Source: a virus. Taken from it: a stretch of DNA of 64,000 bases. The stretch is from IMG/VR virus record IMGVR_UViG_3300023082_000010, positions 28,421 through 92,420 of that record; one strand, given 5' to 3'. A model generated the notes under the pieces. The model did no database searches, was not told the origin of the DNA, and saw only the letters and a list, made by a program, of their open reading frames with translations. Positions 41,786 through 50,370 of this stretch are shown one piece after another. Each line of letters begins with the position of its first letter. Within the stretch, counting starts at the first letter, position 1. A program made the position numbers and the translations under genes.

Positions 41786-42084
41786 AAATCTGTTGTGACA
41801 CAGGAAAAGAAATCAAGACAGATATGGATAGGCTTGGGTGTGGGCATGATAGGTGTACCGGAGCTAAAGAAATGATTGAAGAACCTATTGGTGTTTTATG
41901 TGGTAAGATTCCTGTTGTAGAGAAGCACATCCCTTACTACCTTCAAGACTCATCTCATTCCCACAAATATCATTGGGAAGCATTTGAAGATAGAAATGGG
42001 AATAAGGCTGATTTGAAAGTGGTGGGGTGGGTGACGAAGAAAGGGAAGGATAGGGAGGCTGTTATTGTGGTTAAGTGGAGGTGA
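41782..42084 (+). CDS. Cys/His-rich protein
   Basis: 100 aa from MKICCDTGKEIKTD; ATG overlaps the preceding stop. CGHDRC and several other Cys and His suggest a metal site. The C-terminus is basic beta-rich. Confidence 0.6.
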   Translation: MKICCDTGKEIKTDMDRLGCGHDRCTGAKEMIEEPIGVLCGKIPVVEKHIPYYLQDSSHSHKYHWEAFEDRNGNKADLKVVGWVTKKGKDREAVIVVKWR

Positions 42085-42253
42085 TTTACCCAGCCTTAAA
42101 TACCCACCCTCGGATACCCGCATTTTGCCGATCAAAAGTCTTGTATTGTGGGGGAATACCAGTGTAGAATCAACGAACGCAAAGGGGTCTGTATACCCAT
42201 AGCCACTTTTTGGACTAGGGTTAAAATTACGTAGATATAGTCAGGAGAAAATG

Positions 42254-42400
42254 ATGGGAACTGATAAAATTGAAATTGAAGCAAAACTTTTAGTAAAGAT
42301 TCTTTCTGCACTAAATTGGCATCTTGAACCTGACTCACCAGACTGGACTGAAGAAGCCTTTTTGGAAGGTGAGAAAGTACTTGAAGGTACAGACGAATGA
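42254..42400 (+). CDS. small acidic protein
   Basis: 48 aa (MGTDKIEIEAKLLVKILSALNWHLEP). AGGAG lies 6 nt before this second ATG (the first, 42251, is also possible). It starts a new run of genes after a ~165-bp gap. Confidence 0.6.
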   Translation: MGTDKIEIEAKLLVKILSALNWHLEPDSPDWTEEAFLEGEKVLEGTDE

Positions 42401-42747
42401 GCCTACCTAATTTCACCCCGGAAGAACGCCTTATTGCTCAGCAGAAAGCACAGGAGTCAAGAGAAGCTAAGAGGTTGTTTGCTGAGGCTAACTTGAGCCT
42501 TTCATATTCGGACGAACCCTACTGGCGTGAAACCGCTAGTTTGTTGAAGGTGCGTTTGCCACAGAGATATGATGTTGGTCCTAAAGGTATTAAGAAAGTG
42601 GCTAAGGCATTGAAAGTGGATATTAAAGACTACGTTGTAAGCACAGGGTTTGCATCTTTGAAGGATTTGTGCGAAGCTAATCCTAAATGGACATCATTAG
42701 CCCTGTCGGGATTGCTAATCGAGTGGTATGTGGGAGAGAAGAAATGA
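42397..42747 (+). CDS. hypothetical helical protein
   Basis: 116 aa. Basic helical N-terminus (AQQKAQESREAKRLFAEA), then a KGIKKVAKALKVD segment that resembles a helix-turn-helix. Unknown. Confidence 0.6.
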   Translation: MSLPNFTPEERLIAQQKAQESREAKRLFAEANLSLSYSDEPYWRETASLLKVRLPQRYDVGPKGIKKVAKALKVDIKDYVVSTGFASLKDLCEANPKWTSLALSGLLIEWYVGEKK

Positions 42748-43229
42748 AACAAATGACACCCTTGGTAGAAACAAAGCACTACGCTGTTTGTCCTTGTTGT
42801 GACAAACGCACAAGTAGTATTGACCACTTACTGAATACTGAAATTTCTACTTCTTGGTATTGTGATAGCTGTGGTGAGCGTTATGATATCACTTTCAATA
42901 GTAAGGGTGAGGTGTTCACACAAGCAACCGGAGAACGTGTAAACAAAAACATTGTTTTACTTAAAAATGGTAATGTTGGTCTAATTGTTGAGGGTCTGTA
43001 TTTTTCTGATGCAGAAAGCAACCAAGAATATTATTACAATGAACATACCTGCCCAACAAATTATATGAAAAAGGTATTGGCTGTTATTGATTTGGAGTAT
43101 AATGATTCAGACCCTCATGGAATCTTTGAGTATGTGGCGGCGCTAGATTGGGACAAAGATATTGAAGACTGTAATTATGACTATTCTAATATCATGACTT
43201 TGTTTGAGGAGAAGCAAAATGCTTTCTAA
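42744..43229 (+). CDS. zinc-ribbon protein, acidic C-terminus
   Basis: 161 aa from MKQMTPLVETKHYAVC (ATG overlapping the preceding stop). C-P-C-C-D ... C-D-S-C (residues 16-44) is a zinc ribbon. The rest is acidic and aromatic. Unknown role. Confidence 0.6.
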   Translation: MKQMTPLVETKHYAVCPCCDKRTSSIDHLLNTEISTSWYCDSCGERYDITFNSKGEVFTQATGERVNKNIVLLKNGNVGLIVEGLYFSDAESNQEYYYNEHTCPTNYMKKVLAVIDLEYNDSDPHGIFEYVAALDWDKDIEDCNYDYSNIMTLFEEKQNAF

Positions 43230-43386
43230 AGTAGAAATGACTAAGATTATATTGCTTCTTGATTCTCTAGGAACAAAAGAGTCCAGTAATGGGTATGGAT
43301 TGCCAACATGGGATGAAAAATGGATGGCTTTGGCACGTGAAGAGATTTATGAATTATTGAATGACGGTGAGGAGCAGAAGAAATGA
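43219..43386 (+). CDS. small helical protein, family shared with 63496
   Basis: 55 aa from MLSKVEMTKIILLLDSLG. The YGLPTWDEKWMALAREEIYELL part resembles YGLPVYDGHYDQMAQIIIRELA in the 78-aa protein at 63496-63732. Confidence 0.6.
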   Translation: MLSKVEMTKIILLLDSLGTKESSNGYGLPTWDEKWMALAREEIYELLNDGEEQKK

Positions 43387-43658
43387 AATACCAGTTTGAA
43401 GACTTTTATGGTAGCGGTAGGCTAGTTGCTGAAGATAAATCTTACATCACAATCCCAACTAATGGAATTCTGGTCAAGGTTGGTAATATGACAGGTAAAC
43501 TTTACTCCCTTGTAGATGCTTCCACTCACAACGGTGGGCACGGGATGGGGCAAATGTCATCTTGTCAAGGAGTGATTAGTCCTGCTGATATGAGTTTAGG
43601 GGTGTTGAAACCTTCTTGGGTTGGTCCATTTGATATTGAGGTGCTTGATAATGAGTAA
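43383..43658 (+). CDS. hypothetical protein
   Basis: 91 aa, beta-rich with a His/Gly/Met loop (THNGGHGMGQMSS). No family recognised. Confidence 0.6.
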   Translation: MKYQFEDFYGSGRLVAEDKSYITIPTNGILVKVGNMTGKLYSLVDASTHNGGHGMGQMSSCQGVISPADMSLGVLKPSWVGPFDIEVLDNE

Positions 43659-43944
43659 CCTACTACGCAATTCACTACTAGACATGTACAAAAATGATTT
43701 CTATGTCCTAGAACTCCTTGCACAGTGCAATCTGGACACCCTTGAGAACAACTATCTTCGTGAGCTTTATGCAAGGATGCCTAAAGAAGATGTGCTGAAG
43801 GCTCAAGAGATTATTAATAGTGATATTGTAAAGCAATATGATGTAGCAGCAACTGGAGCAGTGCTTGCTTTGACGATGGAGATTAGTAAAGTGCTGGACT
43901 TGGTGCTTTGTATTAACGAAAATGGTTATAAGGGGATTAATTAA
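43651..43944 (+). CDS. hypothetical helical protein
   Basis: 97 aa from MSNLLRNSLLDMYK; 8-nt overlap with the preceding gene. All-helical, no recognised domain. Confidence 0.6.
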   Translation: MSNLLRNSLLDMYKNDFYVLELLAQCNLDTLENNYLRELYARMPKEDVLKAQEIINSDIVKQYDVAATGAVLALTMEISKVLDLVLCINENGYKGIN

Positions 43945-44276
43945 TGTATATTGAATGGCACTTCGGTGAAGACTTTGGTTTAGAGATTAATGAACACATG
44001 CAATTTAGTTTGTATGATAAGGATGGCAAAGCTACACACTATCAAGCAACTAATGTGCAGACAAATAATAGTGGTATGATCGGTGGTGGTGGTGGGATTA
44101 GTCCCAGCTATACTGGCGGTGTAACTCTTGCTAAAAAGAGTGTTCAGGCACAGAGGATTCAACAACTTAAAGTAGAAACACCAGAAGAGAAAGTTGCTAA
44201 AGAAGCTGTCGAGAAAGCTGAAGAAAGTCTTAAAGCGGCTAAGGACACTTTGAAGGCTGTAAAGGGGATTAATTAA
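43944..44276 (+). CDS. hypothetical protein with Ala/Lys/Glu helix
   Basis: 110 aa. N-terminal beta part, Gly-rich linker (MIGGGGGISPS), then a repeat-like helix (KVAKEAVEKAEESLKAAKDTLKAVK). Confidence 0.6.
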   Translation: MYIEWHFGEDFGLEINEHMQFSLYDKDGKATHYQATNVQTNNSGMIGGGGGISPSYTGGVTLAKKSVQAQRIQQLKVETPEEKVAKEAVEKAEESLKAAKDTLKAVKGIN

Positions 44277-44279
44277 ACA

Positions 44280-44308
44280 TTGACAGTGGTGAGAAGTTTT
44301 GGTAGTAT
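44280..44308 (+). promoter_or_regulatory. promoter for phoH
   Basis: TTGACA (44280-44285), 17-nt spacer, TAGTAT (44303-44308), 45 nt before the TTG start. Confidence 0.75.
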
Positions 44309-44352
44309 GATTGATGTTGGGCTAATTTATTAATTGAGAAAGAGGTGGTATC

Positions 44353-45159
44353 TTGGGAGCGCGCGAAAGGTCTTTCATCGTAAATGTTGATGGTCAGGAT
44401 ATTCCTGTAAATCGTAAATCCACACGGAAAACACGTAATGGTGGCCTTCCGCAAGAGCAAAAGGAGAAATTTGTACAAGAAGCTGCTGCAAAGATTGAAT
44501 ATATTAAGAAATTTAAACCAACACCTTCACAAGAACAGGCTATTGAGATTGCACGAACTCACACATTGAGCTGGATTGTGGGTGTAAGCGGTAGTGGTAA
44601 GAGTACATGCGTACTTTGGGACTATTGCCAAGAATATCTTCGGGATAACACCAAAAAGATTTATGTTATCAAGGGTGCTACTGAAGTAAGTATGGACAAG
44701 ATTGGATTTCTTCCTAATGGTCTAGATGAGAAGATGTCTGCACATATGGTGGCTAACCGTAAGATTCTTGAAGATTTCTTGGGTGCTGAAAAGGTAGCAG
44801 CGGACTTGAACAAGCGAATCTTCTTGTTGCCGCCAAATTATTTGCTCGGCCAAACGCTAGAGGGACTCATCCTCATTGAGGAGTCACAGCAACTACAGCC
44901 TAATGTTCTGAAATTGATTCTTGAACGAACAGGCTCCAAAGGAAGTCGTGTCTGTGTGGTCGGTGATGCTAGCCAACTCTATACAGATGCAAAAGAATCT
45001 AAGTTGCGTAATGGGCTGACAGATGGTCTTAAACGTTTCTTTAAAGAAGATATGACGTCTAAGTTTTCAGATGTTGGTTATTTTGAATTTAATATTGAAG
45101 ATGTTCAAAGGTCAGAAATTGTGAAGACTATTTTGCGGGCATACTCTGATTATCAATAG
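44353..45159 (+). CDS. phoH: PhoH-like P-loop ATPase
   Basis: 268 aa, TTG start preceded by GAGGTGG. Walker A GVSGSGKST (residues 77-85), Walker B LEGLILIEESQ, and GDASQLYTDAKESKLRNGL typical of PhoH. Frequent in large phages; role not settled (RNA or stress metabolism). A homing endonuclease gene follows after 8 nt. Confidence 0.9.
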   Translation: MGARERSFIVNVDGQDIPVNRKSTRKTRNGGLPQEQKEKFVQEAAAKIEYIKKFKPTPSQEQAIEIARTHTLSWIVGVSGSGKSTCVLWDYCQEYLRDNTKKIYVIKGATEVSMDKIGFLPNGLDEKMSAHMVANRKILEDFLGAEKVAADLNKRIFLLPPNYLLGQTLEGLILIEESQQLQPNVLKLILERTGSKGSRVCVVGDASQLYTDAKESKLRNGLTDGLKRFFKEDMTSKFSDVGYFEFNIEDVQRSEIVKTILRAYSDYQ

Positions 45160-45167
45160 GAGAGAAT

Positions 45168-45743
45168 ATGGCAGGTTTAGTTCATGGTTGGGGTGTAAAT
45201 GACCTTATAGGAAAGTATGACTGTAATTTTAGCTTGTGTCCTATATACAAAACTTGGAAAAAGATGGTTGGTCGTTGTTATGACCCTAAATACCATGAAA
45301 CACGGCCAACTTATATATTGTGCACAGTTACAGAGGAATGGAAACATTTTTCAAATTTTAAAGCTTGGATGGAAACGAAGAACTATACTGGCATGAGCCT
45401 AGATAAGGACATTTTGTCAGCAGGTAACAAAGAGTATAATTCTTCAACTTGCACTTTTGTACCTAAAGCAATTAACTCTTTCTTTACGTTTGTTAAAACT
45501 AAAGATGGTAATCTTCCTTACGGAGTTAGCTGGTGCGTATCTGAAAACTGTTATAAAGCTTATTGTGCCAAGCTAGACGGTAGAAATAAAACTTTGGGAC
45601 GGTTTAAATCACCAGAAATGGCGGGAGAGGTTTACCGGAAATTTAAAAACTCTCTAGCAGCAAAATTAGCTAAAGAGTATGAAGGTGTTATCGAAGATAA
45701 AGTTGTAAAGGCTTTAGTCAATTTTGATGTATCAAATTACTAA
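45168..45743 (+). CDS. HNH/AP2-type homing endonuclease
   Basis: 191 aa, intact member of the family at 3073/27877/58908. WKKMVGRCYDPKY, CTVTEEWKHFSNFKAWMETKN, LDKDILSAGNKEYNSSTCTFVP, then an AP2-like module (GVSWCVSENCYKAY...LGRFKSPEMAG). Free-standing between phoH and the ClpP-like gene. Confidence 0.82.
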   Translation: MAGLVHGWGVNDLIGKYDCNFSLCPIYKTWKKMVGRCYDPKYHETRPTYILCTVTEEWKHFSNFKAWMETKNYTGMSLDKDILSAGNKEYNSSTCTFVPKAINSFFTFVKTKDGNLPYGVSWCVSENCYKAYCAKLDGRNKTLGRFKSPEMAGEVYRKFKNSLAAKLAKEYEGVIEDKVVKALVNFDVSNY

Positions 45744-45755
45744 GAGGAATATACT

Positions 45756-46511
45756 ATGAAGCACGAAGAATTGATGCTGTTGCCACAAAAGTCGCGTATT
45801 TCCTCTAGTCATAATGGTGGTATGACTCACGTTATTCGGATTCACGAGGATATTTCTGAACCAAGTAATTGGAGCGATGAGCTGGACCTAATCAACGGAG
45901 CCTCAGAATCTGATACCATCGTATTGGACGTTTGCTCGCCGGGTGGATATCTTGATACGGCAATGTTGTTTCACCGGAGCTTGAATAACTGTGCTGCACA
46001 TACAATCGCAATCATTGGGCCTGAGTGTGCAAGTGCTGCTTCGATCATCAGTCTTTCGGCTCGGGAGTGGATATTGGATGACACTTCTAGCTTAATGATT
46101 CACACAAGTTCCTATAGTTTGGGAGGAAAAGACACAGATATCCTAGAACATGCAAACTTCTCTCGTGGGCAGCTGAAACGCTTGTACGAGAAGGTGTATT
46201 CGGGTTTTCTCAGTTCTGACGACCTCAGCGATGTAATTAAAGGGACTCCGTTTTACTTTAGTGCTGAACAGATTGCAGATCGATTGGATGCTTTGACTGA
46301 GTATCGTAATAACCAACCTTGCACAAATCCTGATTGTCAAGAGTGTGGTATTGTTGAAGACTTCGAAGACGAAGAACCTCACTTGACAATTGACGAAATC
46401 GTAGAACAAGCCGTGGCACGAGCACTAATCGCCCACGATAAGCGATTAGAAGCTGCTAAACGTAAATCAGCCAGTGCTGAGAAAAAGAAACTTGTAAAAG
46501 ATTCAGAATAA
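45756..46511 (+). CDS. ClpP-like serine protease
   Basis: 251 aa. DVCSPGGYLDTAMLFHRSL (oxyanion region), ECASAAS with likely nucleophile Ser96, and LMIHTSS with His116. A Cys cluster follows (CTNPDCQEC) and a long Lys/Ala tail. It is located in the early region, not near the head genes, so it may act on host or early proteins rather than in capsid maturation. Confidence 0.8.
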   Translation: MKHEELMLLPQKSRISSSHNGGMTHVIRIHEDISEPSNWSDELDLINGASESDTIVLDVCSPGGYLDTAMLFHRSLNNCAAHTIAIIGPECASAASIISLSAREWILDDTSSLMIHTSSYSLGGKDTDILEHANFSRGQLKRLYEKVYSGFLSSDDLSDVIKGTPFYFSAEQIADRLDALTEYRNNQPCTNPDCQECGIVEDFEDEEPHLTIDEIVEQAVARALIAHDKRLEAAKRKSASAEKKKLVKDSE

Positions 46512-46553
46512 TATTACACTGCCACGGACGGCATTTGCTTTAGGAGAGAATAT

Positions 46554-46739
46554 ATGAAATACCTAGCTATGGTCGCAGTAGGTTTAGTTATTGCAGGTTG
46601 TGTTGAAGCTGATTCGCCAGTGAAGTTTAAAACAGAAGATATTGGGTATCCTTTCTACAGTCTCAAACGAACAGTTGATGAAGATTACAAGGTGGTTTGT
46701 TATACACACACTAACATGGTTTCTTGTGTAAAACTCTGA
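46554..46739 (+). CDS. small lipoprotein
   Basis: 61 aa. Signal peptide ending in a lipobox (V-I-A-G-C, Cys16); mature part of 46 residues with two more Cys (VVCYTHTNMVSCVKL). Small early lipoproteins of this size can block receptors (superinfection exclusion); that is inference. Confidence 0.75.
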   Translation: MKYLAMVAVGLVIAGCVEADSPVKFKTEDIGYPFYSLKRTVDEDYKVVCYTHTNMVSCVKL

Positions 46740-46747
46740 GGTGTAAT

Positions 46748-47041
46748 ATGGCAGCTAAAGAAAAAGAGTTGAGAGTAACAACAGTTTCTTACGAAGATTT
46801 CACAGCCTACGACTACATTTGCCAAGCTGCATTTTACTTCAAAGATGCCCTAGGTCAAATTCATATGTTACATAGCAGTAAACGTGATGAGTGTCAAGCT
46901 TGGGTTGATGAGAACTACCCACCGAAGGGTAAATATAAAGTTATTGCAAGTCGGGAACAAAAAACTAAAAGTAAGCTTGAAAGTGGAGGACTCTCTTGTT
47001 ATGGTACGGCCACGAGAAAGGGACAGCGTTCCCCGAACTAA
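46748..47041 (+). CDS. hypothetical basic protein
   Basis: 97 aa from MAAKEKELRVTTVSYED (GAGG before ATG). The C-terminus is basic (SCYGTATRKGQRSPN). No family recognised. Confidence 0.6.
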   Translation: MAAKEKELRVTTVSYEDFTAYDYICQAAFYFKDALGQIHMLHSSKRDECQAWVDENYPPKGKYKVIASREQKTKSKLESGGLSCYGTATRKGQRSPN

Positions 47042-47064
47042 ATTAAACAAATAGGAGAGAACAA

Positions 47065-47208
47065 ATGTTAGTATGGGAATTTTCAGATATGCTCGATATT
47101 TCAACAGAAGATTCATATCAGATTCAGGAGATGTTGACAGCACAAACTTGCCGTGATGATTATGATCAAGATTATTCTGATTACTTTAGTGTAGGTATGG
47201 AAGAATGA
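47065..47208 (+). CDS. tiny acidic protein
   Basis: 47 aa (MLVWEFSDMLDISTEDSYQ), strongly acidic, AGGAG 7 nt before ATG, ATGA overlap with the next gene. Might be an inhibitor-type peptide; nothing specific seen. Confidence 0.6.
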   Translation: MLVWEFSDMLDISTEDSYQIQEMLTAQTCRDDYDQDYSDYFSVGMEE

Positions 47209-47684
47209 AGGAGAAAGAGCTTCACTTCTACATGCAAACAGCAGAGAACGCTGCACAGATGAGCCATGCTGTACGTAAGAAGGTGGGTGCATGTGTAATC
47301 ACTAAGAATCGTGGTATTTATATTGGATACAATGGACGATTGGAGGGGCAGGATAATACTTGTGAAGAAACGGTCTGCACCACCATCCACGGAACGATGC
47401 ATCAAGGTAGGGTACAAATAGAAAAAGGGCTTGATTGTAAGTCAGTCACAAGAAAAGATGTGGTTCATGGGGAGATGAACGCATTGGCTAAGATGCTTAA
47501 AGAGGGCGTATCAGCAGAAGGTGCTTCACTGGTCGTTACCTTAGCACCGTGTTCTAGCTGCGCTATTATGATTGCTTCAAGTGGAATCAAGGAGGTTGTG
47601 TACAAAGAGAAGTATCGAGATGAGGATGGATTGAAAATATTAATCGACTCAGGTGTTATAGTTAAACAATACAATCAACAATGA
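47205..47684 (+). CDS. dCMP deaminase
   Basis: 159 aa. Zinc-binding and catalytic motifs HGE (H88, E90) and P-C-S-S-C (C116, C119). An extra Cys-rich insertion (TCEETVCTTIHGTMHQG) is typical of dCMP deaminases. It converts dCMP to dUMP to feed dTMP synthesis. Confidence 0.93.
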   Translation: MKEKELHFYMQTAENAAQMSHAVRKKVGACVITKNRGIYIGYNGRLEGQDNTCEETVCTTIHGTMHQGRVQIEKGLDCKSVTRKDVVHGEMNALAKMLKEGVSAEGASLVVTLAPCSSCAIMIASSGIKEVVYKEKYRDEDGLKILIDSGVIVKQYNQQ

Positions 47685-47693
47685 TCTATACAA

Positions 47694-47742
47694 CGGCTGC
47701 TTAGTGACTTATAATTTAGGTCACAAGGCGGCCTTTTTTTTT
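47694..47742 (+). terminator. rho-independent terminator after the deaminase gene
   Basis: GGCTGC..TTAGTGAC pairs with GTCAC..GGCGGCC (imperfect), followed by nine T (47734-47742). Confidence 0.8.
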
Positions 47743-47767
47743 AAGCTAAAATTGGGAGAAATAAAAA

Positions 47768-48010
47768 GTGGATAAGATTATAGGAGATGTAGCTGTTTTA
47801 GATAATGGGACTGCTTGGAGATTGCCTAGGACTAAAGACGAACTTTCTTGGCGTTGTACTTGGTCTCCAGATTCAATTACACATCAAGATTTACTTCGGA
47901 TTGCTAGCACACTACAATCTTATCAGTACATGGTTGAGTGTATGACTCAAAAAGAACGTAATGATGTTTGTGAAAGACTTAAAAACTTGATGAAAGGAGA
48001 GACAAAATGA
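47768..48010 (+). CDS. hypothetical protein
   Basis: 80 aa, GTG start (GGGAG 12 nt before). Begins MDKIIGDVAVLDNGTAWRLP. No family recognised. Confidence 0.55.
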   Translation: MDKIIGDVAVLDNGTAWRLPRTKDELSWRCTWSPDSITHQDLLRIASTLQSYQYMVECMTQKERNDVCERLKNLMKGETK

Positions 48011-48201
48011 CTTACCTAATTATCTGGCTTGTATCTGGAATCATTGGCAGCATTATGCTAGCCCTCGGCGGATCTGTAGACGGAGAAAAGATTGACTCTG
48101 TAGATGTTCTCTTCCTAGGCTTCCTTTCTCTTGGTGGAATTGGAACATTCCTCCTAGGAATCCCAATGCTGTCTGTATGGGTGAGAAGTAAATTCAAATG
48201 A
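48007..48201 (+). CDS. small membrane protein, two spans
   Basis: 64 aa, hydrophobic segments near residues 2-22 and 33-57 with a short acidic loop. Unknown role. Confidence 0.65.
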   Translation: MTYLIIWLVSGIIGSIMLALGGSVDGEKIDSVDVLFLGFLSLGGIGTFLLGIPMLSVWVRSKFK

Positions 48202-48362
48202 CTCGTGATCAATTGAACAAACAATTAGTACTTTTACAGAAAGATGCACTGAAAGTAGAAAAGCGGATGTCTTCTATTGCAAAGAAGCTTGATATCCCTG
48301 ATAATGAAGATATCAAGAAGATTGTTAATGAAATACAGCTGCTATTGCAGCACATTGATTAG
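48198..48362 (+). CDS. small coiled-coil protein
   Basis: 54 aa (MTRDQLNKQLVLLQKDALKVE), helical. ATGA overlap with the preceding gene. Confidence 0.6.
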   Translation: MTRDQLNKQLVLLQKDALKVEKRMSSIAKKLDIPDNEDIKKIVNEIQLLLQHID

Positions 48363-48374
48363 GTGGGAATAGCC

Positions 48375-48629
48375 ATGCAAACTGAATATTCTGCTGATTT
48401 TCAACTGACATCCCTTAAAGACATTCTTTTTCAATTGCAAATCAGCGCATCAAAAGTGTCAGATGAGGAATTTAAACGTGTAGGCTGCACAGGGTTGATG
48501 AATTCAATTCAGAACTGTAAAAAGCTAATAAAACTAGCTGAACAGCTTACGATTTATGAACAGATTAGTATGTACAGTGACCAAGTGTGTGGATACTCGG
48601 ATTCACTTGGCATTCACAACGAGGTGTAA
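48375..48629 (+). CDS. hypothetical helical protein
   Basis: 84 aa from MQTEYSADFQLTSLKDIL; GGTGGG 7 nt upstream supports this ATG. Confidence 0.6.
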   Translation: MQTEYSADFQLTSLKDILFQLQISASKVSDEEFKRVGCTGLMNSIQNCKKLIKLAEQLTIYEQISMYSDQVCGYSDSLGIHNEV

Positions 48630-48630
48630 G

Positions 48631-48825
48631 ATGGTTAAAGATAAAACACTACCTCTTCTCAATTCAGAAAAGAAAGAGCTTCTTGAGAGGATCAAGGCTG
48701 AGAAGAATCGAGCTGACCAAGTATTTGGCTGCGTAATGAGGAAAGTGAATGGTGTTGTGATTCGTGCTGACTACCTCACAACTGAACAGAAAGAAAAACT
48801 GATAGCACAACTCTTGGAGAATTAG
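48631..48825 (+). CDS. hypothetical helical protein
   Basis: 64 aa from MVKDKTLPLLNSEKKELLERI. One base gap after the preceding stop, GAGGTG before ATG. Confidence 0.6.
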   Translation: MVKDKTLPLLNSEKKELLERIKAEKNRADQVFGCVMRKVNGVVIRADYLTTEQKEKLIAQLLEN

Positions 48826-48827
48826 AA

Positions 48828-49004
48828 ATGTTCTTTTTATTTATAATCTGTATGACCGTGTTTACAATGTATGTTGATGCAATCTGTTGCATGTCAGTGA
48901 AACACAGGTATAACTGGAAAACTTCAATGTTGTCTGCTTTGTTCTGGCCTGTAACATTGATTATTGTCATCATTGCAGTAGTCAAAGAAACAAAGGAGTA
49001 TTGA
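48828..49004 (+). CDS. small membrane protein
   Basis: 58 aa with two hydrophobic helices (residues 2-21 and 34-51). GGAG before ATG. Unknown role. Confidence 0.6.
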   Translation: MFFLFIICMTVFTMYVDAICCMSVKHRYNWKTSMLSALFWPVTLIIVIIAVVKETKEY

Positions 49005-49005
49005 A

Positions 49006-49176
49006 ATGACCATAGTATTTCTCCTATACGAAGTAGCCACTGTTGGCAGAGTGGAGCACACATTGATTGATATCTTCTCTGACTGGAAAGAAGCTGAAGA
49101 CGCTCGTGTTGGAATGAACAGTCAGCGTGAACATGGTTTTATTGAATATGTTCTACAAGAGTGGTATGTAAGATGA
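49006..49176 (+). CDS. hypothetical protein
   Basis: 56 aa (MTIVFLLYEVATVGRVEHTL), alpha/beta. AAGGAG 8 nt before ATG. Overlaps the next gene by 4 nt. Confidence 0.6.
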   Translation: MTIVFLLYEVATVGRVEHTLIDIFSDWKEAEDARVGMNSQREHGFIEYVLQEWYVR

Positions 49177-49502
49177 CCACAAACAATGAATTAACTGTGA
49201 TCTCCTACCCAATTGAGGACGATGAAGCAGCTATTAGAGTATTATCCAAGCGTCTGAATATGTTCCTTAAACGCCCCTTAATGTACACAAATGAAGAGAA
49301 TGTAGCAGCTATTGTGGAAGGGTTTGAGTATGTGTTACAATCAGTCCTGAAACTACCAATGGATCGGGATTACCATAAATATTGGTGTGCCGTAAACGGC
49401 TGTAGATGTCCAAAGCTGGATAATCAAGACAGGTGGGGTACACCTTACAGGGTGATCAGTGCTGATTGTCCTTATCATAATATTAAAGGAGAAAGTAAAT
49501 GA
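49173..49502 (+). CDS. hypothetical protein with Cys/His motif
   Basis: 109 aa from MTTNNELTVISYPIEDDE. The C-terminal CAVNGCRCPKLDN...CPYH may bind zinc. Confidence 0.6.
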   Translation: MTTNNELTVISYPIEDDEAAIRVLSKRLNMFLKRPLMYTNEENVAAIVEGFEYVLQSVLKLPMDRDYHKYWCAVNGCRCPKLDNQDRWGTPYRVISADCPYHNIKGESK

Positions 49503-49714
49503 CTTACACAATTCAGTATGATGGCAGTACAGACACATATAAAATGAATGACTGTACAGAGAATTGGATTGGATGCCATTTGATGCAGATTGCTAAAGAG
49601 AATGATATTGACCCAAACTCTTTTATCAGTGAGAGCCACGGTCTGCATATACTTCGTGGTCAAGAGCTTGACATTGATATTCTAGATGAAGATGGCTCAC
49701 CCCTTATTTGGTAA
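49499..49714 (+). CDS. hypothetical acidic protein
   Basis: 71 aa, beta-rich and acidic. Followed by a GTAGCC-CCTGAA-GGCTAC hairpin (about 49755-49773). Confidence 0.6.
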   Translation: MTYTIQYDGSTDTYKMNDCTENWIGCHLMQIAKENDIDPNSFISESHGLHILRGQELDIDILDEDGSPLIW

Positions 49715-49799
49715 AAGTAGCCTGTAGATGGTACTTTTGGTAAAGTAGCCCCTGAAGGCTACAGTGTACTAGAAAGTCAGATTATAGGAGAAAGTATAA

Positions 49800-50030
49800 A
49801 TGAATTACGAATTAGAATTTGAGAAAGCGGTGTATAATCTGCTCAATGTTTGGCAGCAATACAACTCTTGGGGAAGTGATAAAGAACACTTCTCGCATGC
49901 GTGCATGCGTGCTGGAGAGAACGCTTCGGAATTCTTGGAAAGACATGGCTATGGTACGGACACAGGATGGGGATTTGAGCCCAATAATAAAGCCATTGAA
50001 CTAATGAAGCGAGAGGAGCTAGATGAATGA
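49800..50030 (+). CDS. hypothetical protein
   Basis: 76 aa (MNYELEFEKAVYNLLNVWQQY), helical; AGGAG precedes. No family recognised. Confidence 0.6.
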   Translation: MNYELEFEKAVYNLLNVWQQYNSWGSDKEHFSHACMRAGENASEFLERHGYGTDTGWGFEPNNKAIELMKREELDE

Positions 50031-50206
50031 GTACAGAACCTAAATACACGCCTCCCACATTTGAGGAAACAATCATTCGTGACTTCCTCTCTTTTGTAGC
50101 TAAAGAACATTGTGCAGTGTTGGTGAATATTCAGACAGAGGGGAAATATAAGTTTCTTAATATGGATGGGATCGTTAAAGAATATGTGCAAGGGGGAGAG
50201 AAATGA
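50027..50206 (+). CDS. hypothetical protein
   Basis: 59 aa (MSTEPKYTPPTFEETIIRDF). 4-nt overlaps on both sides. Confidence 0.6.
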   Translation: MSTEPKYTPPTFEETIIRDFLSFVAKEHCAVLVNIQTEGKYKFLNMDGIVKEYVQGGEK

Positions 50207-50370
50207 GTGACAATAAAGATATAAACTTATGGGTAATTCTTAATGACCTCTATGCAGCTAATCAACAATTAGAAAAAGTTGAGGGTATGCTAAGGACTAA
50301 ACAAAATCTTAGGTATTTGATTGATGATCTTGAACAAGAACTTAAATCAATTAAGGAGAAAGAATTGTGA
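50203..50370 (+). CDS. small coiled-coil protein
   Basis: 55 aa (MSDNKDINLWVILNDLYAAN), heptad-like C-terminal half. 4-nt overlaps on both sides. Confidence 0.6.
   Translation: MSDNKDINLWVILNDLYAANQQLEKVEGMLRTKQNLRYLIDDLEQELKSIKEKEL

Noticed and set aside
42200-42245. GATATAGTC near 42230 as a second group I intron S element
   Set aside because: No P, Q or R elements nearby and the flanking reading frames are not interrupted.
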